Translations under genes and position numbers: made by a program
Assembly (NCBI RefSeq): GCF_002102155.1
Contig: NZ_LQOU01000051.1
Coordinates: 186,001-250,000 of the forward strand
Source: Mycobacterium europaeum
GTDB lineage: Bacteria > Actinomycetota > Actinomycetes > Mycobacteriales > Mycobacteriaceae
Direction: 5' to 3'
Length of the DNA stretch: 64,000 bases
In this document: piece by piece, positions 33,619 through 41,288 of the stretch
Layout: the number at the start of each line of letters is the position of its first letter
Position numbering within the stretch: the first letter of the stretch is position 1
The notes under the pieces: generated by a model
What the model was told of the DNA's origin: nothing
Seen by the model: only the letters and a program-made list of their open reading frames with translations
The model's database searches: none

Positions 33619-33646
33619 TTGATCGTTCGCGGTCATTCGGTAAGCT
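33619..33646 (+). promoter_or_regulatory. Predicted promoter for leaderless polycysteine leader
   Basis: TTGATC (33619-33624) and TAAGCT (33641-33646) are separated by 16 bp. The GTG of the leader ORF at 33654 lies seven bases after the -10 box, the spacing expected if the transcript begins at the start codon itself. This makes the leader a leaderless ORF. Confidence 0.6.
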
Positions 33647-33653
33647 TGCCGAC

Positions 33654-33743
33654 GTGCTAGCCCGCCTTGAGCCTTTGCTCACCCAACGCCGCGCAGTCGA
33701 TCTGTGCCGCACCGCGGGCTGTTGCTGTCGCTGTAGCTGCTGA
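33654..33743 (+). CDS. Polycysteine leader peptide (cysteine attenuator)
   Basis: The GTG at 33654 opens a 29-codon frame that ends with six cysteines in its last seven to nine residues (GCCCRCSC, then TGA at 33741-33743), plus one earlier Cys. Leaderless ORFs with Cys runs ahead of sulfur genes are described in mycobacteria as cysteine-responsive attenuators. When charged Cys-tRNA is scarce, ribosomes stall on the Cys codons and downstream expression rises. Here it precedes DUF4395, cysA2 and sseC2. I see no classic Rho-independent terminator between 33744 and 33858, so the switch may work through Rho or ribosome-binding-site exposure. Confidence 0.8.
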   Translation: MLARLEPLLTQRRAVDLCRTAGCCCRCSC

Positions 33744-33858
33744 GTGGCGTGCGCCTTCGCGCGTAGCACTCGGAGCAGCCCGGAACGTTGCCGTGGCCTG
33801 ACTCCCTTCGTTCGTTCCCAAAAGCAGACAAGCAACAGGCGTATCCAGGAGTACCACC

Positions 33859-34341
33859 GTGCCGAACACCAACAACAGCACCCAGCCAGACACCGTCGAC
33901 GTACGGGGCCCGAGGTTCGCCGCCTGGGTCACCACCGCAGTCCTGGTGGCGGCGCTCGCCGTATCCGCCATCAGCGCGCCGGGCGCGGCGGCGATTCTGG
34001 GGGTGCAGGCCGTCATCTTCGCCGTCGGCGCCGTCGGCGGCCCTCGCAAGCATCCCTACGGGCGAATATTCGCCGGCGTGGTGGCGCCCCGGCTCGGCCC
34101 CGTGACGGAGCGCGAACCGGTCGCACCCTTGAAGTTCGCCCAGCTCGTCGGCCTCGTCTTCGCGCTCGCGGGTGTCGCCGCGTTCGCCGCGGGCGCGTTC
34201 GTGATCGGCGTCATCGCCACCGCCGCCGCGCTCACCGCCGCGTTCCTCAATGCCGCCTTCGGCATCTGCCTGGGCTGCCAGCTCTACCCCTTGGTCGCAC
34301 GGTTCCGGGGCCGCCGCGCGCGTCTCGTGACCCGCTCGTAG
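33859..34341 (+). CDS. DUF4395 membrane protein of sulfur operon
   Basis: The 160-residue protein has about four hydrophobic helices (around 24-60 and 95-135) and the motif LNAAFGICLGCQLYPLVARF near 130, with the C-x-x-C pair of the DUF4395 family. Proteins of this family travel with rhodanese and thioredoxin genes and are thought to handle thiosulfate or sulfane sulfur at the membrane. GTG at 33859 follows AGGAG. It is the first structural gene after the polycysteine leader. In M. tuberculosis a thioredoxin-like gene occupies a comparable position, which I do not see here. Confidence 0.85.
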   Translation: MPNTNNSTQPDTVDVRGPRFAAWVTTAVLVAALAVSAISAPGAAAILGVQAVIFAVGAVGGPRKHPYGRIFAGVVAPRLGPVTEREPVAPLKFAQLVGLVFALAGVAAFAAGAFVIGVIATAAALTAAFLNAAFGICLGCQLYPLVARFRGRRARLVTRS

Positions 34342-34364
34342 GAAGCGACCGAAAGGACCCCCGC

Positions 34365-34715
34365 ATGGCACGCTCCGACGTCCTGGTCTCCGCGGACGGG
34401 GCCGAGAGCAATCTAGACGCCGCCGGTGTCGTCTTCGTCGAAGTCGACGAGGACACCAGCGCGTACGACACCGGCCACGTTCCCGGAGCGATCAGGCTGG
34501 ACTGGCGTTCCGACGAGGAGCTGGCGAAGCTGTACGCCGACGCCGGCCTGGACGGCACCAAGGAGACGATCGCGTACTGCCGCAGCGGGGCGCGCTCGTC
34601 GCACACCCGGTTCGTGCTCCGGGAATTACTCGGCCACAAAAACGTCACGAACTACGACGGAAGTTGGACGGAATACGGCTCCCTGGTGGGTGCCCCGATC
34701 GAGTTGGGAAGCTGA
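34365..34715 (+). CDS. cysA2: Single-domain CysA2-type sulfurtransferase (internal deletion)
   Basis: The 116-residue protein begins exactly like the 277-residue two-domain thiosulfate sulfurtransferase CysA2 (ARSDVLVSADGAESNL, VVFVEVDEDTSAYD) and ends like it (SDEELAKLYADAGL, WTEYGSLVGAPIELGS). The middle of about 160 residues is missing. The junction falls at GHVPGAIRLDWR, a motif that occurs in both rhodanese domains, so an in-frame recombination between the repeats is likely. The active-site loop CRSGARSSH (Cys72) is kept, so a one-domain rhodanese could still be functional. It is followed after 5 bp by sseC2. Confidence 0.85.
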   Translation: MARSDVLVSADGAESNLDAAGVVFVEVDEDTSAYDTGHVPGAIRLDWRSDEELAKLYADAGLDGTKETIAYCRSGARSSHTRFVLRELLGHKNVTNYDGSWTEYGSLVGAPIELGS

Positions 34716-34720
34716 CTGAT

Positions 34721-35023
34721 ATGTGCTCTGCCCCGAAGCAAGGCCTGACCTTGCCCGCCGGCGTCGACCTGGAGAAGGAAACGGTGATCACCGGCCGGGT
34801 CGTGGACGGCGACGGCCAGGCGGTGGGTGGCGCGTTCGTCCGCTTGCTCGACTCGTCCGACGAATTCACGGCCGAGGTCGTCGCGTCGGCCACCGGCGAC
34901 TTCCGGTTCTTCGCGGCGCCGGGGTCGTGGAAGCTGCGCGCCTTGTCGTCGGCGGGTAACGGCAACGCCGTGGTGACCCCATCGGGTGCGGGCATCCACG
35001 AGGTGGATGTCAAGATCGCCTGA
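34721..35023 (+). CDS. sseC2: SseC2-type DUF1416 protein
   Basis: The 100-residue protein is the DUF1416 family partner of CysA2 (Rv0814c counterpart). It starts MCSAPKQGLTLPAGVDLEKE and has a carboxypeptidase-regulatory-like beta fold (VITGRVVDGDGQAVGGAFVRLLD, then GDFRFFAAPGSWKLRALS). It sits five bases after the cysA2 stop and is surely co-translated with it. The role is thought to be in sulfur transfer, with the N-terminal Cys2 as a possible acceptor. The precise chemistry is not established. Confidence 0.9.
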   Translation: MCSAPKQGLTLPAGVDLEKETVITGRVVDGDGQAVGGAFVRLLDSSDEFTAEVVASATGDFRFFAAPGSWKLRALSSAGNGNAVVTPSGAGIHEVDVKIA

Positions 35024-35060
35024 GACGCCCGCTGCCCCGACCGGGATCCCGCGGGGCGAA

Positions 35061-35066
35061 TAGACT
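35061..35066 (+). promoter_or_regulatory. -10 element for a leaderless transcript
   Basis: TAGACT lies seven bases before the GTG at 35074, the spacing seen for leaderless mycobacterial transcripts. No good -35 hexamer is visible at the expected distance, which is common for mycobacterial promoters. Confidence 0.45.
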
Positions 35067-35073
35067 GATCTCC

Positions 35074-35172
35074 GTGGCGCTCTTCTTCGAGATCATGCTG
35101 GTCGTGTCGGTCGTGGTGATCTCATGGTTTGCGCTCTACACGCTGTACCGGCTCATCACTGACGAATCGTGA
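35074..35172 (+). CDS. Small single-span membrane protein (32 residues)
   Basis: GTG at 35074 opens a 33-codon frame whose product is almost entirely one transmembrane helix (FFEIMLVVSVVVISWFALYTLY) ending in RLITDES. Its stop codon overlaps the GTG of the next gene (GTGA at 35169-35172), which argues strongly for translation and coupling with the nitrobindin-like protein. No function is known to me. It is too short to appear in most automatic annotations. Confidence 0.65.
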   Translation: MALFFEIMLVVSVVVISWFALYTLYRLITDES

Positions 35173-35900
35173 CCCGCGCCGGCGACGATCCAGAGCGCAG
35201 CGATGGGGTGGGGGTCCCTCCCGCTTGCGGGGGAGAGTGGCGCACGACTTCCGACGAATCGTTGAGTTCTGTTAGCTCCGGCGACCGCGCGGTGGCCGCA
35301 GCCGCCGAGCGCGCCAAGCTGACCGCCGGCCGCAACATCCCCGCCTTCGACGACCTGCCGCTTCCCGCCGACACCGCCAACCTGCGCGAAGGCGCCAACC
35401 TGCACGACGCATTGCTGGCGCTGCTACCGCTGGTCGGTGTGTGGCGCGGACACGGCGAGGGCCGTGGACACGACGGGGATTACCGGTTCGGCCAGCAGAT
35501 CGTGGTCTCGCACGACGGCGGCGATTACCTCAATTGGGAATCCCGGTCCTGGCGGATCAGCGACACGGGCGATTACCAGGAACACGGGTTGCGTGAGACG
35601 GGCTTCTGGCGCTTCGTCAGCGACCCCGACGACCCCAGCGAATCTCAGGCCATCGAGTTGCTGCTCGCCCATTCGGCCGGCTACGTCGAACTGTTCTATG
35701 GCCGGCCGCGTACCCAGTCGTCGTGGGAGTTGGTGACTGATGCGCTGGCCCGCAGCCGATCGGGCGTGTTGGTCGGCGGCGCGAAGCGGCTGTACGGCAT
35801 CGTCGAGGGCGGCGACCTGGCGTACGTCGAGGAGCGAGTCGACGCCGACGGCGGTCTGGTTCCGCATCTTTCGGCGCGGCTCTCGCGCTACGCGGGCTAA
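35169..35900 (+). CDS. Nitrobindin-like / FABP-like beta-barrel protein
   Basis: The 243-residue protein (Rv0813c counterpart) has an N-terminal low-complexity tail of about 60 residues and then a lipocalin-like ten-stranded barrel. Its signature is LVGVWRGHGEGRG near 92, followed by FGQQIVVSHDGGDYLNWESRSW. The C-terminal His in VPHLSARLSRY is a candidate for the haem ligand of nitrobindins, which react with NO and peroxynitrite. Fatty-acid binding has also been proposed for the M. tuberculosis protein. GTG at 35169 overlaps the stop of the small membrane protein. Confidence 0.88.
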   Translation: MTRAGDDPERSDGVGVPPACGGEWRTTSDESLSSVSSGDRAVAAAAERAKLTAGRNIPAFDDLPLPADTANLREGANLHDALLALLPLVGVWRGHGEGRGHDGDYRFGQQIVVSHDGGDYLNWESRSWRISDTGDYQEHGLRETGFWRFVSDPDDPSESQAIELLLAHSAGYVELFYGRPRTQSSWELVTDALARSRSGVLVGGAKRLYGIVEGGDLAYVEERVDADGGLVPHLSARLSRYAG

Positions 35901-36029
35901 CCGCCGACCCATTGCCCACCCGGGCAACCGGGTCGTGCGCGCCGACCCGGAATCATTGCTTTCGGCCGATCTTTTGCGTGTACTGTTCGACGTCCGAGCA
36001 GCCGATATCGCGCGAAGGGAGATCGGCGG

Positions 36030-38405
36030 ATGCGTCCGACGAGCGCACCCTCGCCCTTCTTGCGGTGGGGTGTGACAACGGTCGGCGTGCTCCTCATCGC
36101 CTATCTGTTCGTGCTCGACCTGCAGCCCGGGCTCATCGACGTGCTGCCGCCGGCCGTGGGGTGGTTCGGCAGGCCCGGATCGATGCCGACGCTCGCGATC
36201 GTGGTGACGGTGCTGGTCTGGGCATCCGTGCTGACCTTCCGCTCGGGCAGTAGCCACCGGGTGGTGGGTGTTTCTTTCACCCTGATCGCAGCCCTGGTCG
36301 CCATGACGGCGATCCTCGGCCTCAGCTCGTACTGGGGTTGCCACGACGCCAACCACCCGGCCTTCTTCACCCCGCTGATGGCGACGGCCAGTCTGGTCAA
36401 GGGCGGCACCGGCGACTTCTCGGTGAGCGGACGGACTTGCCCGAATCCGACGCCGGTCGGCCTGGAGCTGGCCCGCATCGCGGCGCTGTCGGCGATCTTC
36501 ACCGGGCTGGGCGGCGTCGTGGTCGGGGTCTTCCGAGCCCAGGTGGACCGGATGCGGGCCAACCTGGCCGATTCCGTCACCGCCATCGTCGGCGTCGACG
36601 GTGACACGCAGTCGATGATCAGCGGGGTCGCGCGGACGCTGGACCGACGCGGCACGCTGGTCGTCATCACCGGCGCCAGCGACGACCGGGTGCAGCGGGC
36701 CCGCAGACAGGGCGCCCGGGTGGTCCTGGTGGACTTCAACAACCCGTCCACCCTGGTCTCGCTGCGGCTGTGGCGCCGCCTGTCCCGGCTCTATCTGATG
36801 GCGCCCGACCCGGCGATCAACCTGCTGTGGCTGGACCTGATCGGCCACCGGCTCGACGAAGTCGCCCACAAGCGGCGGTTGCCGTTGATCGTGCGGATGG
36901 ACGACCCGTGGCTGGCCCAGGCCTGGCGGGCCCAGCAGTTCGGCGGATCGGATACCCGCTGGGCTGCCGACGTGATCGGCAAGTACGAGGTGACGGCGGG
37001 CAGACTGCTCGACGGCATCATCGCGACGGGGCGCATCAAACGCGTATTCGTCTGCGGCACCTCACAATTGACCCTTGCGCTGTGCGCGGACCTCACTCAG
37101 CGCGCCCTGGAACGCGACTTCTACACCCCACCGGGGGCGGTGCCGTTGCCCGCGCTCACGCTGGTCGAAAGGGACGCCCAGGAGTACCTGGCGGATCACG
37201 AGTTCTACCGGCAGCAGGCGGGCTTCATATCGGAGGGGCCGAGCATCGATGCCACGGCGGAGGCGCCGACGGTGCCGACGATGCTGCAGCTGATCGGCGA
37301 CGCCGACCCGACGATCAGCGCCGTGATCTTCGTGGACTCCCATGCGGCGACGACCGCCGCCAGGCTGGCGGCCCGCTTCCCTGACATGCCCATCTACGCC
37401 TCGGACCTCAACACCAGCATCAGCGACGACTCGATCCAGGTGGTCGGCCGGCTGCAGTCCTACTCGCTGGTGTTGGACACCCAAGAGGGCCAGGTGCGGG
37501 ACACCTGGGAGCGCGCGGCCAGGCTGATCCACGAACGGTACGTCTCGACGATCGCTCCCGGCGCGCCGCGGTCCGCCGCCGCGATGCCGTGGTCCGAGCT
37601 CGACGAGTTCTACCGCGGGTCCAACCGCCGGCAGGTGCGCAACGCGCTGTGGATGGTCGAGCAGATCGCGGGGCACACCTGGAACACGTGGGGCAGCCCA
37701 CCGGCACAGCTGTCCGGCCACGACATGGCGGCACTGCCCCCCTTGGAACAGCTCGCCCTCATGGGCTTCGACCCGGATTCGGCGATGAGCATGGCCCATG
37801 CGGAGCACGAGGATTGGTGCCGCTACTACCGGCGCAACGGCTGGAAATGCGGTTCGCCGCGCGATGATTCGCGCAAGATCCACGACAAGCTGGTGGACTG
37901 GTCGGTCGTCGAGAGCAACCCGGATCTGCTCAACGCCGCGGTGCGCAGCCTGGCGGCCACGTTGTGGAGTCTGCGCCAGCTCGGTTTCCGGTCGCGTCCG
38001 CTGTGGCAGTCCTTCACCCGGGTGGGAACGGTGACCGCCGAACAACGAAGCACCCCATGGACATGGACGTCGGATGCGGGGCACGTGATGCGCGCCGACG
38101 CCGGCGACTGGGCGATCCAGGAAGACGGCAAGGTGTGGTCCGTTCGCGACGACATCTTCCGGGACACGTACGAGCCCGCCGGCGAGGGTCGCTGGCGACG
38201 AAAGGGACGCGTTCAGGCCCGCCCGGCCTACCCAGGGGAGACCGTGAACACCTTGGAGGGGCCGACGACCGCGGCGGAGGGCGACTGGATCGTACGGGGA
38301 TCCACCGGCGAACAGTGGCCGGTTCCCGGTAACGAATTCTCGCGTCGCTACGCCGAATTCCACCCGCCCGAGCAAGCGTCCGCGGTCGACGGCGGACACG
38401 GATGA
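36030..38405 (+). CDS. Membrane RCK/TrkA-N protein with ryanodine-receptor (RyR) domain
   Basis: The 791-residue protein has hydrophobic helices near 13-30, 52-70, 80-98 and 146-166. Between the last two, a loop contains two Cys (WGCHDAN, RTCPNP) and KGGTGDFS, weakly reminiscent of a K-channel filter. Two Rossmann-like TrkA-N/RCK regions follow (from about 208 and 336). Near 584-625, AEHEDWCRYYRRNGWKCGSPRDDSRKIHDKLVDW is a prokaryotic RyR domain. The C-terminus carries two GDW-x-I/V-x5-9-W repeats (near 692 and 750). It looks like a ligand-gated ion-channel-like sensor or effector. A TIR-domain receptor follows 141 bp downstream. GGGAGA precedes the ATG. Confidence 0.75.
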   Translation: MRPTSAPSPFLRWGVTTVGVLLIAYLFVLDLQPGLIDVLPPAVGWFGRPGSMPTLAIVVTVLVWASVLTFRSGSSHRVVGVSFTLIAALVAMTAILGLSSYWGCHDANHPAFFTPLMATASLVKGGTGDFSVSGRTCPNPTPVGLELARIAALSAIFTGLGGVVVGVFRAQVDRMRANLADSVTAIVGVDGDTQSMISGVARTLDRRGTLVVITGASDDRVQRARRQGARVVLVDFNNPSTLVSLRLWRRLSRLYLMAPDPAINLLWLDLIGHRLDEVAHKRRLPLIVRMDDPWLAQAWRAQQFGGSDTRWAADVIGKYEVTAGRLLDGIIATGRIKRVFVCGTSQLTLALCADLTQRALERDFYTPPGAVPLPALTLVERDAQEYLADHEFYRQQAGFISEGPSIDATAEAPTVPTMLQLIGDADPTISAVIFVDSHAATTAARLAARFPDMPIYASDLNTSISDDSIQVVGRLQSYSLVLDTQEGQVRDTWERAARLIHERYVSTIAPGAPRSAAAMPWSELDEFYRGSNRRQVRNALWMVEQIAGHTWNTWGSPPAQLSGHDMAALPPLEQLALMGFDPDSAMSMAHAEHEDWCRYYRRNGWKCGSPRDDSRKIHDKLVDWSVVESNPDLLNAAVRSLAATLWSLRQLGFRSRPLWQSFTRVGTVTAEQRSTPWTWTSDAGHVMRADAGDWAIQEDGKVWSVRDDIFRDTYEPAGEGRWRRKGRVQARPAYPGETVNTLEGPTTAAEGDWIVRGSTGEQWPVPGNEFSRRYAEFHPPEQASAVDGGHG

Positions 38406-38546
38406 GATTGGTCGCCGCCGCCCCGAGCGACCGCAAATTTGCGCGGTCCGGCACGGCCCAGCACTGATACGGTATCGGCGCATGCCCAATAGCGGCATGC
38501 GCGGATTTCACCGTCCGTTTGCTACGCCCGCCCGTAGGAGACCGCG

Positions 38547-40076
38547 ATGCCGCTGTTCATCAGCTACTCGAGCCAGGACAGGGCGACGGTCGACGCCCTG
38601 ACGACCGCACTTCGCCGCGGACAGCAACAGGTTTGGTTCGATCAAGAGCTCGGCGGCGGTGAGTCGTGGTGGCACAAGATTCTTGAGCAGATTCGCTCGT
38701 GTGACGTGTTCATCGTGGCGCTGTCCAACAACTGGCTGCAGTCCAAGCCCAGTCAGGCCGAGTTGCGTTACGCACGGGCGCTGAACCGGCCGATCCTGCC
38801 GGTCCGGGTCGGCGACATCGACAGCATGCGCGTGAATCCCCTTGCCTCGTTGCAGATCATCGACTATCGGGAACCGACCGTCGACGCAGGCATCCAACTC
38901 GTCACGGCGGTACACGCGTTGCAGAGCAAGCCGGTGCCGTTGCCGGACCCGCTGCCCGAAGAGCCGCCGGTGCCGTTCGGATACATCACCCGGTTGGGCG
39001 ACACCCTCGCCGAAAAGGAACTCAGCCCGCAGCAGCAGACCCAGCTGTTGATCGAACTCCGGCAGGGGCTCGATGAGGACGGCGACGATCCCAGCGCTCG
39101 CGGGGACATCGGCCAGCTGCTGCGCATGTTGCGCCTGCGCCACGACGTCACCTACCGCACCCGCACCGAGATCGACAACGTGCTGGCCGAGATCGAGGCC
39201 AAGGACGGTTCGCCGGCGGCCGCGGCCACGCAAAAGACGCAGGCACCGGCGTCGGCCCCGCCGCAGCCCGATGCCGCGGCGCCAACCAGCGGTCCGCCCG
39301 AAGCTGCCGCACCGACCGTGGGGGCCGCGGGTGCCGGCGGCGGGTCCGGCAAGCGGCTGATGATCATCGGCGGCGCGGCCGCGGCCGTCGTCGCCGTGAT
39401 CGCGATCGTCGTCGTAGTGGCCACGCAGGGCGGCAAGACGAAGCCATCCCCGAAAGCCACCACGGGCGTCCCGGCTTCAACGGCACCGAGTGCCCCGACC
39501 GCCGCGAACCTCCCGAATCTGGACGCGTATCTACTCGGCCCCGCCGATGTGAGCGCCATCGTGGGCGAGCCGAACCTGGTCGTGTCCGACAAGACGAGCG
39601 GGATGCGTTCGCCCCGATGGACCCTGTCCAACCCGGACTGCCTGGGCGCCTACGAGCCCATCGCGGAGTCCGCGTACCGGGCGAGCGGCTACACCGCGGT
39701 TTCCGGCCAGGCAGTTCACAGTCCCGGCCAGGAGCCCGCCCACCGAGTCTTCGAATCGGTGGTAGCTTTCCCGTCCACCGACAAGGCCGGTGCCTTCGTC
39801 CAGGCGTCGGCGGAGAAGTGGAAAGCCTGCGCCGGGCAATCGGTGACGGTGACCGCCACCAACGGCAAAACCACCGGATGGAGGTTCGGCGAGGTCACCG
39901 GAACCGTGCCGACGATCTTCCAGCAGCGGACTGAGGCGCCGGGCGCCCGGATCTGCCACCACGCGCTGCATGCGGTGTCCAGTGTGGTCGTAGACCTGTT
40001 GCTGTGCGGCCCCGAGGGCGAGAACGGTCAAGCGGGCAAACTGACCGGGCAGATCGCCACGAAGGTGGGCCAGTAA
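38547..40076 (+). CDS. Transmembrane TIR-domain receptor with PknH-type extracellular sensor domain
   Basis: The 509-residue protein starts with a TIR domain (1-130): LFISYSSQDRATVDAL, WFDQELGGGESWW and ALSNNWLQSKPSQAELRYA. In the last segment Glu72 aligns with the catalytic Glu of NAD-hydrolysing TIRs. A helical region (about 140-218) and a Pro/Ala-rich linker lead to one transmembrane helix (about 268-291). The outer part (about 330-509) resembles the PknH extracellular sensor domain, with four cysteines (CLGAYEP, KACAGQ, RICHHAL, LLLCGP) suited to two disulfides. AGGAGA precedes the ATG. Its pairing with the RyR-domain protein suggests signalling by a nucleotide made from NAD. Confidence 0.85.
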   Translation: MPLFISYSSQDRATVDALTTALRRGQQQVWFDQELGGGESWWHKILEQIRSCDVFIVALSNNWLQSKPSQAELRYARALNRPILPVRVGDIDSMRVNPLASLQIIDYREPTVDAGIQLVTAVHALQSKPVPLPDPLPEEPPVPFGYITRLGDTLAEKELSPQQQTQLLIELRQGLDEDGDDPSARGDIGQLLRMLRLRHDVTYRTRTEIDNVLAEIEAKDGSPAAAATQKTQAPASAPPQPDAAAPTSGPPEAAAPTVGAAGAGGGSGKRLMIIGGAAAAVVAVIAIVVVVATQGGKTKPSPKATTGVPASTAPSAPTAANLPNLDAYLLGPADVSAIVGEPNLVVSDKTSGMRSPRWTLSNPDCLGAYEPIAESAYRASGYTAVSGQAVHSPGQEPAHRVFESVVAFPSTDKAGAFVQASAEKWKACAGQSVTVTATNGKTTGWRFGEVTGTVPTIFQQRTEAPGARICHHALHAVSSVVVDLLLCGPEGENGQAGKLTGQIATKVGQ

Positions 40077-40093
40077 CGGCTCCGGACATGGAG

Positions 40094-40143
40094 CGGCCCC
40101 CGAGCATGGCAACCGGGTGGACACACCGGAAGCTCGGGGGCCG
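40094..40143 (+). terminator. Strong hairpin after the TIR gene
   Basis: CGGCCCCCGAGC (40094-40105) and GCTCGGGGGCCG (40132-40143) are perfectly complementary over 12 bp with a 26-base loop, 17 bp after the TIR stop. There is no U-tract, as is usual in mycobacteria. It lies between convergent genes and could end transcription from both sides. Confidence 0.6.
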
Positions 40144-40317
40144 GGTGGCTACGGGGAATTCGCCAGCGCGCGTATATCGCCGGCTCTTCGAAAGCCACTG
40201 CTGCTAGCGCGCAGCCACCTCACATGTCCATGAAGCTATCAATTCGCGGACCACCTCCTTCCTTGTGTACGGCCGACCGTACCCGCGATTCCGCGAGGCG
40301 ACAACACAATTCAGCGC

Positions 40318-41208
40318 TTAGCGATCGCTGACGATCGCGGAGTCGATCAGCGCGGCGAATTCCGCGGCCATCGGCGACCTGGGGAGCGGACGACCGTCGA
40401 GCGTGTGTACCCGCGCCGCCAACGTCATGCTCGAGACCAACCAGATTCCTTGCGCGGCATTGAGATCGGCGGGCCGTAGCGCGCGATAGTCGCAGTCGTA
40501 GCCCTTGGCCCGCGCCACCTCGAAGAGCGCCTGCTGCGTGGTGCCCCGCAAAATCGGATACCACGGCGGGGGTGTCAGCAGGCACAGGTTCCCGCCTCCC
40601 GGCGGCTCGGCATCGGTCGCGATCACCACGGTCGAGCGAGGGCCTTCCAGGATGTAGCCGTCCGAGCTGACGAAGATCACGTCACCGGCGCCCTGCCGGG
40701 CGGCATGACGCAAGGCGGCCATGTTCACCGCATAGGACAGCGTCTTGGCCCCTGCCAGCAGCCACGGCATCGCGTCGGTACCGGCGGCGGCCAGCCCGCG
40801 GTCCAATGTGATGGCGGCCAGGCCCTCCCGCCGAACCGCCGTCACGCGATCCGGGACAGCGGTGATCATCACGTAGGCGGTCGGCGCCGTTCCGCTCTCC
40901 CGGCCGCGGCTGTAGATGAGGCGCATTGCGCCTTCATCAGCGGTGCCCGCCGCCCACTGCCCGGCGGCCACGCCGATCGCGCTGCGCCAGGCGGGCAGGT
41001 CGGGCTCGGGCAGATCCATCAGCCTGGCCGATTGGGTCAGCCGCTGCAGGTGGGACTCGACCAGACAGGGCCTGCCGTCGCGGACCAACAGCGTCTCGAA
41101 GATGCCGTCGCCGCGGACCGCTGCCAGGTCGTCGGCGTGCAGCAGCGGCACATCGGGCGGATGGATCGCGCCGTCCAGCGTGACGATCACACCCGTCTGG
41201 CCTGCCAT
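40318..41208 (-). CDS. pabC: Aminodeoxychorismate lyase / class IV PLP aminotransferase
   Basis: The 296-residue protein is a fold-type IV PLP enzyme (Rv0812 counterpart). RGDGIFETLLVRDGRPCLVESHLQRL near 34 and the PLP lysine region WLLAGAKTLSYAVNMAALRHAARQGAGDVIFVSSDGYILEG are characteristic. It releases pyruvate from aminodeoxychorismate to give p-aminobenzoate for folate, though some members are branched-chain or D-amino acid aminotransferases. I used the ATG at 41208. The open frame extends to 41307 but would overlap the divergent ygfZ-like gene. Confidence 0.9.
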   Translation of the reverse strand: MAGQTGVIVTLDGAIHPPDVPLLHADDLAAVRGDGIFETLLVRDGRPCLVESHLQRLTQSARLMDLPEPDLPAWRSAIGVAAGQWAAGTADEGAMRLIYSRGRESGTAPTAYVMITAVPDRVTAVRREGLAAITLDRGLAAAGTDAMPWLLAGAKTLSYAVNMAALRHAARQGAGDVIFVSSDGYILEGPRSTVVIATDAEPPGGGNLCLLTPPPWYPILRGTTQQALFEVARAKGYDCDYRALRPADLNAAQGIWLVSSMTLAARVHTLDGRPLPRSPMAAEFAALIDSAIVSDR

Positions 41209-41288
41209 GGGGGTAAAGCCTAGCCGCGAACGTAAAGCCGCCCGCACGCTCGTCGGATGGACCGCGCACCGGTCCGTAGAGTTGATGT

